This document shows, one piece after another, positions 8,091 to 13,771 of a stretch of DNA of 15,165 bases. Both the position numbers and the translations under genes were made by a program. The notes beneath the pieces were generated by a model. That model did no database searches and was not told where the DNA came from. It saw only the letters and a list, made by a program, of their open reading frames with translations. This DNA comes from UBA1081 sp964495345 (lineage in GTDB: Bacteria; Bacillota; Clostridia; Oscillospirales; Acutalibacteraceae). The stretch lies in contig CAZBVV010000035.1 of the NCBI GenBank assembly GCA_964495345.1, positions 1 through 15,165 of the forward strand, in the 5' to 3' direction. Numbering within the stretch: position 1 is the first letter of the stretch; each line of letters begins with the position of its first letter.

Positions 8091-8119
8091 ATTATAGTAT
8101 CTTTTTTACTGTTTGTCAA
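8091..8119 (-). promoter_or_regulatory. Perfect-consensus promoter of the cysK-like gene
   Basis: On the minus strand TTGACA (8119-8114) and TATAAT (8096-8091) are separated by exactly 17 bases. The start point is expected near 8084, leaving a leader of about 28 bases, too short for a T-box or riboswitch. No clear operator dyad is visible. The element overlaps the upstream region of the divergent gene at 8156. Confidence 0.92.
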
Positions 8120-8155
8120 TTATATTGTATGTCAGATTAAAGAAAGAGTGATAAA

Positions 8156-8581
8156 ATGAATAATTTTTTGTTAAAAATAAGGTCTTTTATGGCAGGCAGA
8201 AACGGTATTGATAAGCTGACCTACGGTTTGCTTGTTATTTATTGTATTATTGCCGCCGTGAAAGTATTTCTCAGAGCGTTTTATATTCCTTATATAATCG
8301 TAACTGTGTTACAATATGCTTTTCTTTGCTATATTATATATCGTGTTATGTCAAGAAATCTTCAGAAAAGATATAGGGAAAATGACAGATTTGAGCATAT
8401 TCTTGTTGCATGGAAACCCTATGTTGAACATATGAAGCTTCGTTTTCATTTTATAAAAACTCACCGATTCAGAACCTGTAAATATTGCGGTGAATTTTTA
8501 AGACTTAAAAAAGTCAGAGGCACAAGAAAAATCAAATGCCCCCGTTGTCAGAATGACCTTAAATTCCACATTATTTTTTAA
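8156..8581 (+). CDS. Small membrane protein with C-terminal zinc ribbon, function unknown
   Basis: The 141-residue protein has a short basic N-terminus, two adjacent membrane helices (about 22-39 and 43-64) and a basic cytoplasmic-type region. It ends in a four-cysteine zinc ribbon: C108-x2-C111 and C128-x2-C131 (CKYCGEFL and CPRCQNDL). I recognise no named family; zinc ribbons of this kind may bind nucleic acid or protein. The ATG is preceded by AAAGAGTGATAAA, a weak Shine-Dalgarno like that before 11705. The gene diverges from the cysK-like gene and shares its 99-base intergenic space, with no convincing promoter of its own on this strand. Its stop codon lies inside the end of the converging pseudouridine synthase gene (11-base overlap). 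Confidence 0.82.
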   Translation: MNNFLLKIRSFMAGRNGIDKLTYGLLVIYCIIAAVKVFLRAFYIPYIIVTVLQYAFLCYIIYRVMSRNLQKRYRENDRFEHILVAWKPYVEHMKLRFHFIKTHRFRTCKYCGEFLRLKKVRGTRKIKCPRCQNDLKFHIIF

Positions 8582-9212
8582 ACAGACTCCACGGATAGTT
8601 GTCATAAGGCGGATGGCTGAATATACTTATATTTTCACCTGTAAAGGGATGGGTAAACTCAAGTTTGTGTGACCACAGTGCAGTTTCGCATTTGTTGTCA
8701 CGGCTTCCGTATTTGCCGTCGCCTGTTACGGGTGTTTTTCTTGAGCTGAATTGGGCTCTTATCTGATGTGTTCTTCCTGTAATGAGTGTTACGAGTGCAA
8801 GTGCGTGATTTTCACTTTTGCCCGCAATTTCATAGACAAGCTTTGCTTCTTTTACGCCTTTTCTCATTCGTTTGACAATAAAAGTTTTATTCTTTTGTCT
8901 GTCACGGAACAAATAATCCGTAAGTGTTGCCGAATTTTCTTCGGGAATTGCATCAAGAACGGTTAAATACTGCTTTTTGATACGGTTTTCATGTATCAGC
9001 ATTGAGAAAACAGCCGATGCCTGTTGTGTTTTTGCATATATTACAGCACCGCCCACAGGCTTGTCCAATCTGTGCAGAGTATAAATATTGCTGTTTAACT
9101 GCTGTTTCAGTATTTTCGGCAGACTGTCGTCAGTTTGATTGTCCTCACAAATCATTCCGGGCATTTTTTCGCAAATACAAATGTGTTCATCTTCATATAA
9201 AATATTTATCAT
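8571..9212 (-). CDS. RluA-family RNA pseudouridine synthase
   Basis: This 213-residue enzyme would convert a uridine in rRNA or tRNA to pseudouridine. The catalytic motif HRLDKPVGG is at 47-55, with Asp50 as the nucleophile. The second conserved block, GRTHQIRAQFSS (146-157), and the GDGKYGS motif (164-170) are present. It lacks the N-terminal S4 domain of RluD/RluC, is shorter than most RluA family members, and begins directly at the 'ILYEDEHICICEKMPGM' strand typical of the catalytic domain. It is therefore a minimal, S4-less RluA-type enzyme whose target site cannot be assigned. AAGGTGA stands 6 bases before the ATG, a strong ribosome binding site. It is divergent from the Cys-repeat dockerin gene and overlaps the zinc-ribbon gene tail to tail. 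Confidence 0.93.
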   Translation of the reverse strand: MINILYEDEHICICEKMPGMICEDNQTDDSLPKILKQQLNSNIYTLHRLDKPVGGAVIYAKTQQASAVFSMLIHENRIKKQYLTVLDAIPEENSATLTDYLFRDRQKNKTFIVKRMRKGVKEAKLVYEIAGKSENHALALVTLITGRTHQIRAQFSSRKTPVTGDGKYGSRDNKCETALWSHKLEFTHPFTGENISIFSHPPYDNYPWSLFKK

Positions 9213-9230
9213 ACTTTATCACCTTGAAAG

Positions 9231-9259
9231 ATGATACCACATTTTTATAATTTATACAA
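9231..9259 (-). promoter_or_regulatory. Possible promoter of the pseudouridine synthase gene
   Basis: On the minus strand TTGTAT (9259-9254) and TATCAT (9236-9231) are 17 bases apart, with a TG extension (TGG-TATCAT). The predicted start near 9224 would leave only about 12 leader bases and place the ribosome binding site at the 5' end, which counts against it. An upstream TATAAA at 9256-9251 is an alternative -10 with a poor -35. Confidence 0.4.
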
Positions 9260-9273
9260 TACACTTATTTGTG

Positions 9274-9302
9274 TTGACTTAAATTTAATATCGTGATAAA
9301 AT
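9274..9302 (+). promoter_or_regulatory. Strong promoter of the Cys-repeat dockerin gene
   Basis: TTGACT (9274-9279) and TAAAAT (9297-9302) are separated by 17 bases, with an extended -10 TG (TGA-TAAAAT, 9294-9302). Transcription should begin near 9309, about 20 bases before the start codon. The transcript could continue into the trmN6-like and rsmI genes, since no terminator is seen before 13456. Confidence 0.85.
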
Positions 9303-9329
9303 AGAAATAATTATGGGAGGCTGATACAG

Positions 9330-10949
9330 ATGAAAAGGTTATATATTTTTCTTGTTGCGGCAGTTATTATGCTGGCAGGCGTTGTTTTAGCCGGAAATAA
9401 TGCCGACGTTATAACCGTAACCGACGATGCTTTGGTTGAATACGGCAGTTGCGGTGACGGTAATCATGTGTTTGACGGTGATTATAAAGTAATTACCGTT
9501 GCAAACTGTGAAAAAGAGGGTACAAAGTACAGAACTTGTACCGTTTGCCGTTACAAGGATATGATAATCAGCGAAAAAGACCCGAATAATCATACTGATG
9601 TTGACACTTCAGAATGGAAGTATTCCTCTAAAGCTACTTGCATTGAGTCAGGTGTCAGATATCATTTGTGTAAAGGTTGCGGTGCTCACGTAGACGAAGA
9701 GGTCGTTCCCGAAGATGAAAATTTGCATGAGGGAAGCGGACAGTATGTTATTTTGGTTGAAGCTACCTGCTCTGTGAAAGGTCAGCAGGCAGAGATATGT
9801 GCTTTGTGCGGTGAGCAATTCAATCACAGTGAAATTGCATATGACACAACTAAACATTCAGTATCGGATTCATCAAAATCAAAAATAACAGTAGCTCCCA
9901 CTTGTGCTTTAGAGGGTGAAATTGTTACATATTGTGATGACTGCAATAATGTAGCAGTAACAACACCTGTGCCCGCAACAGGCAACCATGTTCCGGGTGA
10001 TGAGATTTTTATTGATGTTGCCCCCAACTGTACCAATATGGGGTCAAGCTCAAAGCATTGTATAGTTTGTGACACCCCTATGTATGTACAGCCGGTGGAA
10101 ATCGAGCCGGATGCTCATGAATACGGTGATTTTATTGTTGATGCAGAGCCTACCTGTGTGTCAACAGGTGAAAAGTCAAAGTATTGCATTCATTGTAATG
10201 CAAGAACAGAAGTTGCTGAAATTTCCGTTGATATCAACGCTCATGATTACGGCGAGGACTGGGTGGTTACAAAAGAGGCAACCTGTTCGGAAATGGGGCT
10301 TAAACACAAGGTTTGTAATCTTTGCGGTTGCAACTCCGTTTCTGTTATGACCGAAAAAACAGCTCATTCATACTCAGACGATTATGAAATTTTAAAAATT
10401 TCTGCTGACGAAGTTTCTGCTCAGGTTAAATATACCTGTACGGTTTGTTTAGCTGAATATATAACTGTAATTGACTATGTTGCTGAGAATTCAAGCAATT
10501 ATACGTCGGCAGGTTATTATATGTTAAAAACCACGGATGATACGTCCGTACAAGTTGATTACGACAATTTGCTGATATACAACGTAGGTCATTCCCAGAC
10601 TGTTAAAAAATTCGGCAATAATTTTAAGAATTTTGATTTGTTTACGGTATTCGGTAAAGGCGGTAATGTGATTGAGTCAACGGATATCATCTGTACAGGT
10701 TACAGAGTTCATTTCAGGGATACAGACGGTAAAGTTACAAATTATTATGTATGTGTAAAAGGTGATATTGACGGCAACGGTGAAGTTACTGCGGCAGATG
10801 CAAGAAAAGCTCTCAGAGCATCAGCAGATATTGAAACTCTCGGTGCATCAGCAAGCGTTGCGGCAAATGTTAACGGAGATGATACTATCACAGCCGCAGA
10901 CGCAAGAATTATTTTAAGAGTTTCGGCAAGTTTACAGGATTTTGATTGA
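9330..10949 (+). CDS. Secreted Cys-repeat protein with C-terminal type I dockerin
   Basis: The 539-residue protein begins with a signal peptide (MKRLYIFLVAAVIMLAGVVLA). Seven repeats follow, each C-x9-C-x2-C-x13-15-H: Cys60/70/73-His88, 104/114/117-133, 147/157/160-176, 192/202/205-220, 234/244/247-263, 276/286/289-305 and 319/329/332-346. Each repeat opens with a (A/P)(T/N)C-x3-G pattern. A degenerate CTVC stands at 370-373. Residues about 385-475 form a beta-rich domain, and a dockerin (478-539) with two repeats, GDIDGNGEVTAADAR and NVNGDDTITAADAR, ends the chain. The spacing suggests small zinc-binding or disulfide-stabilised modules outside the cell; the ligand is unknown. GGGAGG lies 9 bases before the ATG. 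Dockerin function (calcium-dependent cohesin binding) is known for the family. Here it implies attachment to a scaffold not in this window. Confidence 0.9.
   Translation: MKRLYIFLVAAVIMLAGVVLAGNNADVITVTDDALVEYGSCGDGNHVFDGDYKVITVANCEKEGTKYRTCTVCRYKDMIISEKDPNNHTDVDTSEWKYSSKATCIESGVRYHLCKGCGAHVDEEVVPEDENLHEGSGQYVILVEATCSVKGQQAEICALCGEQFNHSEIAYDTTKHSVSDSSKSKITVAPTCALEGEIVTYCDDCNNVAVTTPVPATGNHVPGDEIFIDVAPNCTNMGSSSKHCIVCDTPMYVQPVEIEPDAHEYGDFIVDAEPTCVSTGEKSKYCIHCNARTEVAEISVDINAHDYGEDWVVTKEATCSEMGLKHKVCNLCGCNSVSVMTEKTAHSYSDDYEILKISADEVSAQVKYTCTVCLAEYITVIDYVAENSSNYTSAGYYMLKTTDDTSVQVDYDNLLIYNVGHSQTVKKFGNNFKNFDLFTVFGKGGNVIESTDIICTGYRVHFRDTDGKVTNYYVCVKGDIDGNGEVTAADARKALRASADIETLGASASVAANVNGDDTITAADARIILRVSASLQDFD
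9507..10367 (+). repeat. Seven in-frame Cys-Cys-Cys-His repeats
   Basis: The repeats have a period of about 38-45 residues with invariant Cys-x9-Cys-x2-Cys. A final His comes 13-15 residues later, usually in a (G/A)(N/H)H- or AH-type turn (GNH, DAH, NAH, TAH). They are diverged in DNA, so they are conserved by protein selection and not by recent slippage. Confidence 0.88.
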
Positions 10950-10965
10950 TATACAGAGTGATTTT

Positions 10966-11700
10966 ATGTTATTGAATGACGGCGAACATATTGAATATAT
11001 CGGCGAAAAGCTGCAACTTATAGTCTCGAAGGCACATACCTTCGGGACTGATGCTCTTTTGTTGGCATCTTTTGCATCACCTTTAAAAAATTCCCTTGCC
11101 TGCGATTTCGGTACGGGATGCGGTATAATTCCTTTTTATTGGATTCGTGAAAATCTGTGCAAGCAGATTTATTCCTTTGAAATTCAGGAAAAAGGATATA
11201 ATCAAATTGTCCGTTCTATAGAACTCAATTCAATAGATAAAATCCAACCTTTTAATTGCGATTTAAGGGAAATTCCAAAGGATATTCCAAAAGGTAAATT
11301 CGATTTGATTACCATGAATCCCCCATACACAAAGGAAAATTCAGGCGTTATAAGTGAGTCTCAGAGTGACAGAATTGCCCGTCACGGAGTAATGTGTACA
11401 CTTGAAGATATTTGTCAATCAGCATCAAAAATGCTTAAATTCGGCGGCAGACTTTGTATGTGTCTGCGTCCCGAAAGGCTTTTTGAACTGACGGGAGCTA
11501 TGCAGAAATTCAAAATTGAGCCAAAAAGACTGCGTTTTGTTTCTCAGCGTGACGGTCTCTCACCATGGCTTGTGCTCGTTGAGGGTAAATTGGGCAGAAA
11601 TCCGGGTTTAGTTGTAGAACCCGAATTACATATTGAAAATTCAGCCGGTGAACTTTCAGCCGAAATGATAAAAATTCTCGGCACATACAGGAAAGAGTGA
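10966..11700 (+). CDS. tRNA1(Val) (adenine(37)-N6)-methyltransferase-like protein (YfiC/YabB family)
   Basis: The 244-residue class I SAM methyltransferase has motif I DFGTGCGII (47-55), an acidic residue after strand 2 (SFEIQEKG), and the N6-adenine signature NPPY (118-121). The N-terminal KLQLIVSKAHTFGTDALLLASF block is typical of the TrmN6/YabB family (COG4123). The family methylates adenine in tRNA; whether A37 of tRNA-Val is the target here is inferred. ATG 10966 is chosen because GAGTGATTTT stands before it, as before 8156 and 11705. An in-frame TTG at 10942 would overlap the previous stop and has its AGGA only 2 bases away. The gene follows the dockerin gene by 16 bases and precedes rsmI with one small gene between. 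This matches the Bacillus subtilis yabB-yazA-rsmI arrangement, with a different small gene in the middle. Confidence 0.9.
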   Translation: MLLNDGEHIEYIGEKLQLIVSKAHTFGTDALLLASFASPLKNSLACDFGTGCGIIPFYWIRENLCKQIYSFEIQEKGYNQIVRSIELNSIDKIQPFNCDLREIPKDIPKGKFDLITMNPPYTKENSGVISESQSDRIARHGVMCTLEDICQSASKMLKFGGRLCMCLRPERLFELTGAMQKFKIEPKRLRFVSQRDGLSPWLVLVEGKLGRNPGLVVEPELHIENSAGELSAEMIKILGTYRKE

Positions 11701-11704
11701 TAAT

Positions 11705-12004
11705 ATGAACTCAAGCTATATATGTTTGTTGGTATTGTTATTTATAATTCTGTATTTGTACAAACGGAAAATTACACTTTTTAATATTTTACGCATTAAA
11801 AGAAAAAGGAGAGTTAAATTTATGCCCCATATGATAGAAAAGTTTATCGGTAAGGATTGCTTAATTAATTTAGGTGCAGGCGGCACAGCAGACGGTGTTG
11901 TAAAATCGGTTGCAGAGGGCTGGGTTGAACTTGAAGGTAAGGACGGGAATATTCAGGCTGTAAATATTGATTATATATGTAGAATCAGGGAACAAAAACG
12001 GTAA
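11705..12004 (+). CDS. Small conserved-type protein with optional N-terminal membrane segment
   Basis: The frame offers two starts. From ATG 11705 it encodes 99 residues with a membrane helix (residues about 5-19, ICLLVLLFIILYLY) and a very basic stretch (RIKRKRR). From ATG 11822 it encodes 60 soluble residues (MPHMIEKFIGKDCLINL and on). The 11822 start has the better ribosome binding site (AAAGGAGAG, 11805-11813). The 11705 start has only AAAGAGTGATAAT, which overlaps the previous stop. The 60-residue part looks like a short five-strand beta barrel (FIGKDCLINLG, GVVKSV, GWVELEG, NIQAVNIDYICRI) and resembles small Clostridia proteins annotated as DUF6897; that match is from memory. The basic linker and barrel could suit RNA binding, in keeping with the neighbours, but no function is established. 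If only one form exists, the 60-residue one is the safer call. Confidence 0.7.
   Translation: MNSSYICLLVLLFIILYLYKRKITLFNILRIKRKRRVKFMPHMIEKFIGKDCLINLGAGGTADGVVKSVAEGWVELEGKDGNIQAVNIDYICRIREQKR
11805..11813 (+). promoter_or_regulatory. Strong internal ribosome binding site favouring the 11822 start
   Basis: AAAGGAGAG lies 8-10 bases before ATG 11822 and is far closer to the Shine-Dalgarno consensus than the sequence before ATG 11705. It is also coding if the long form is made (the basic KRKRR stretch). Confidence 0.7.
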
Positions 12005-12022
12005 AAGGAAAGTTGTTGTAGA

Positions 12023-12853
12023 ATGAGCGGTAAATTGTATGTAGTAGGAACTCCCATAGGCAATCTGGGTGATTTTTCCCCAAGAGCAGTACAGACGTTG
12101 TCTGAAGTGGATTTTATCGCCGCAGAGGACACAAGAGTTACAATAAAGCTCCTTAATCATTTTGAAATAAAAAAGCCTATGGTCAGCTATTATGAGCATA
12201 ACAAGGCATCAAAAAGTGAGCATATAATTGCAAGAATCCTTGACGGGCAGAATTGTGCGTTGGTAACAGATGCCGGTATGCCGGCTATTTCCGACCCGGG
12301 AATTGACCTTGTTGCTTTGTGCCACGAGCATAATATAGAGGTTGTGTCCGTACCAGGTCCCTCAGCAATAATCACCGCCGCCGCTATCAGCGGTATGGAT
12401 GTGTCACGATTTACCTTTGAGGGCTTTTTATCCATGAATAAGCCTAAAAGGAGAGAGCATCTTTCGGATATCGTAAATGAAAAACGCACCATGATATTCT
12501 ACGAAGCTCCCCATAAGCTCCCTGCAACGCTTAAAGATTTTCTTGAATATTTAGGTGACAGAAAAATCGCACTTATCAAAGAACTTACTAAAATACACGA
12601 GAATGTGGAGCTTACAACTCTCGCAGAAGCTGTTGAAAAATATTCTCAGACACCGCCGAAAGGTGAATTTGTGGTTATAATTGAGGGTAAAAAGGTGCAG
12701 GATATTGTATTTGATGAAACAGACGGTATTACTCTTGCAAAAAGGTTTTTAAGTGAGGGAATGTCTTTAAGTGAAGCGGCAAAAAGAGCCGCCAAGGAAA
12801 CAGGAATTAAAAAAGGTGAAATATATAAAGCTTTGACGGAGGAAAGTAAATGA
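12023..12853 (+). CDS. rsmI: 16S rRNA (cytidine(1402)-2'-O)-methyltransferase RsmI
   Basis: The 276-residue tetrapyrrole-methylase-fold enzyme methylates the 2'-OH of C1402 in the decoding centre of 16S rRNA, using SAM. Visible are the first glycine loop VVGTPIGNLGDFSPRA (7-22), AAEDTR (33-38), LVTDAGMPAISDPG (80-93), VPGPSA (110-115), FEGFL (132-136) and the FYEAPHKL motif (159-166). The small C-terminal helical domain (about 236-272, LSLSEAAKRAAKETGIKKGEIYKAL type) is also present, so the protein is full length. AAAAGGAAAG lies about 11 bases before the ATG, a slightly long spacing. The stop overlaps the next start (ATGA at 12850), pointing to translational coupling. Confidence 0.97.
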   Translation: MSGKLYVVGTPIGNLGDFSPRAVQTLSEVDFIAAEDTRVTIKLLNHFEIKKPMVSYYEHNKASKSEHIIARILDGQNCALVTDAGMPAISDPGIDLVALCHEHNIEVVSVPGPSAIITAAAISGMDVSRFTFEGFLSMNKPKRREHLSDIVNEKRTMIFYEAPHKLPATLKDFLEYLGDRKIALIKELTKIHENVELTTLAEAVEKYSQTPPKGEFVVIIEGKKVQDIVFDETDGITLAKRFLSEGMSLSEAAKRAAKETGIKKGEIYKALTEESK

Positions 12854-13455
12854 TTGAATCAATTATACAGTTCTGGTATTTGTGGGTTGTTTTGGCTATA
12901 CTTGTGATAGCACTTGTTGTCGTAATGATAAAAGCATCGGGAGCGATGAAAAAACGCAGCGAAAGAATTGAACAACAGCGTGAATTTGCAGAGCGGTTTA
13001 AATATCTTGTTAATAAGTATTCTCAGTGTGATGCATCTGTTATGGAATCGGCAGAAGCATCGGAGCTTGCAGAGGGCGTGACTGCCGTTTTGCAGTACAA
13101 ACTTGAAAAATCCGACAATCCCGATGAGGAATATAAGAATGCCGAGCAATGGAAAAGGGAAGTGTACGCACTTTACTATTTCAGTGAGGATTGCGAAAAA
13201 TCACTTTCTTACTTTTTTAAAAACAACGGAGAACCTTTGCCGTCAGTCTTACTTGAAGGTCTTAAAAGTATAGGCTACGATAAAATTTACTCTACCGTTT
13301 CGCAGATGTATTCAATGTATGATGAAAACAATGAAAACGTGTCGCTTGATAATAATAGAGTGGCTCAGCTTGACGAGAAATTTATAAAAGTTTTTAACAG
13401 CGATGAGTTTTTTGAATTAGTTAAGAGATATATTATGAATAATAATTTATCTTAA
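12850..13455 (+). CDS. Membrane-anchored protein resembling DMP19/DUF4375
   Basis: The 201-residue protein has one N-terminal membrane helix (about 8-28), a charged probably coiled segment (KKRSERIEQQREFAERF, 34-50), and a globular cytoplasmic-type domain from about 95. The stretch YYFSEDCEKSLSYFFKNNGE followed by LLEGLKSIGYDKI, with a C-terminal 'LDEKFIKVFNSDEFFELVKRYI' helix, resembles the DMP19 (DUF4375) fold pattern, in which a 'yf.n.G' strand precedes an 'aL..iGa' helix. I judge this by eye only. DMP19-like proteins have no agreed general function. GGAGGA lies 6 bases before the ATG, and the ATG overlaps the rsmI stop by 4 bases, so it is translated with rsmI. The following 315 bases hold the ileS promoter and T-box, with no terminator of its own. 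Confidence 0.85.
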   Translation: MIESIIQFWYLWVVLAILVIALVVVMIKASGAMKKRSERIEQQREFAERFKYLVNKYSQCDASVMESAEASELAEGVTAVLQYKLEKSDNPDEEYKNAEQWKREVYALYYFSEDCEKSLSYFFKNNGEPLPSVLLEGLKSIGYDKIYSTVSQMYSMYDENNENVSLDNNRVAQLDEKFIKVFNSDEFFELVKRYIMNNNLS

Positions 13456-13462
13456 ATTACTC

Positions 13463-13491
13463 TTGATTTTATTTTTAATCTGTGATAATAT
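13463..13491 (+). promoter_or_regulatory. Promoter of the T-box leader and ileS
   Basis: TTGATT (13463-13468) and TAATAT (13486-13491) are 17 bases apart, with an extended -10 TG (TGA-TAATAT, 13483-13491). The transcript would start near 13498, about 15-20 bases before Stem I. A second candidate -10 is TACAAT at 13495. Confidence 0.7.
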
Positions 13492-13510
13492 TTATACAAT
13501 AGTAAAATGC

Positions 13511-13756
13511 TGTGATGGAGAGAGTAGTTTCTTTTTACTCATTTTCAGCGAGCCGACGGTGGTGTAAGGTCGGCATGATGTTGAGAAATGAAAATCACTC
13601 CGGAGCAGAGGGCTGAAATTGCTTGCAAAATTAGGTTTCTCCGGTTGCCTGCCGTTAACAGGGTCGCATATGATAGTATGTTGTAAAATCAGGTGGTTTA
13701 AGCAAAGAGTCGGTCTTTGTCCTGTTTTACAGGGCAAGGGCCTTAATTTATTTTAA
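13511..13756 (+). ncRNA. T-box riboswitch (isoleucine specifier) controlling ileS
   Basis: The leader senses uncharged tRNA-Ile and lets transcription continue into ileS. The Stem I base GGAG (13517-13520) can pair with CTCC (13598-13601). AGTA (13523-13526) marks the specifier-loop side. The apical stem GCCGAC/GTCGGC (13552-13557 with 13569-13574) encloses GGTGGTGTAA. The specifier is ATC (13594-13596) in the GAAAATCACTCC context, an isoleucine codon. CCGGAG (13600-13605) and CTCCGG (13639-13644) may form a following stem, and GCATA/TATGT (13666-13681) a small Stem III. The T-box is CAGG-TGGT-TTAAGC (13690-13703). TGGT can pair with ACCA of tRNA-Ile, whose discriminator is A. The antiterminator pairs TAAAA and CAGG with CCTG and TTTTA (13721-13729) plus CAAAGA with TCTTTG (13703-13708 with 13714-13719). 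It excludes the terminator at 13712. Confidence 0.93.
13712..13756 (+). terminator. Conditional terminator of the T-box leader
   Basis: GGTCTTTGTCCTG (13712-13724) and CAGGGCAAGGGCC (13730-13742) form a 13-bp helix with four G-U pairs and a TTTTA loop. A broken T-rich run, TTAATTTATTTT (13743-13754), follows. Its 5' strand is the same sequence used by the antiterminator, which makes the two folds exclusive. Confidence 0.85.
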
Positions 13757-13771
13757 AGGAGAAATGTGTCA

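Noticed and set aside
10942..10965. TTG start for the trmN6-like gene overlapping the dockerin stop
   Set aside because: The AGGA before it is only 2 bases away, and the added residues lie outside the conserved N-terminal block. ATG 10966 matches the leader pattern seen at 8156 and 11705.
13543..13618. Pairing TTTCAGC (13543) with GCTGAAA (13612) as a separate hairpin
   Set aside because: It competes with the Stem I base pairing GGAG/CTCC and encloses the specifier domain. It may be an alternative or coaxial pairing but cannot be called separately.
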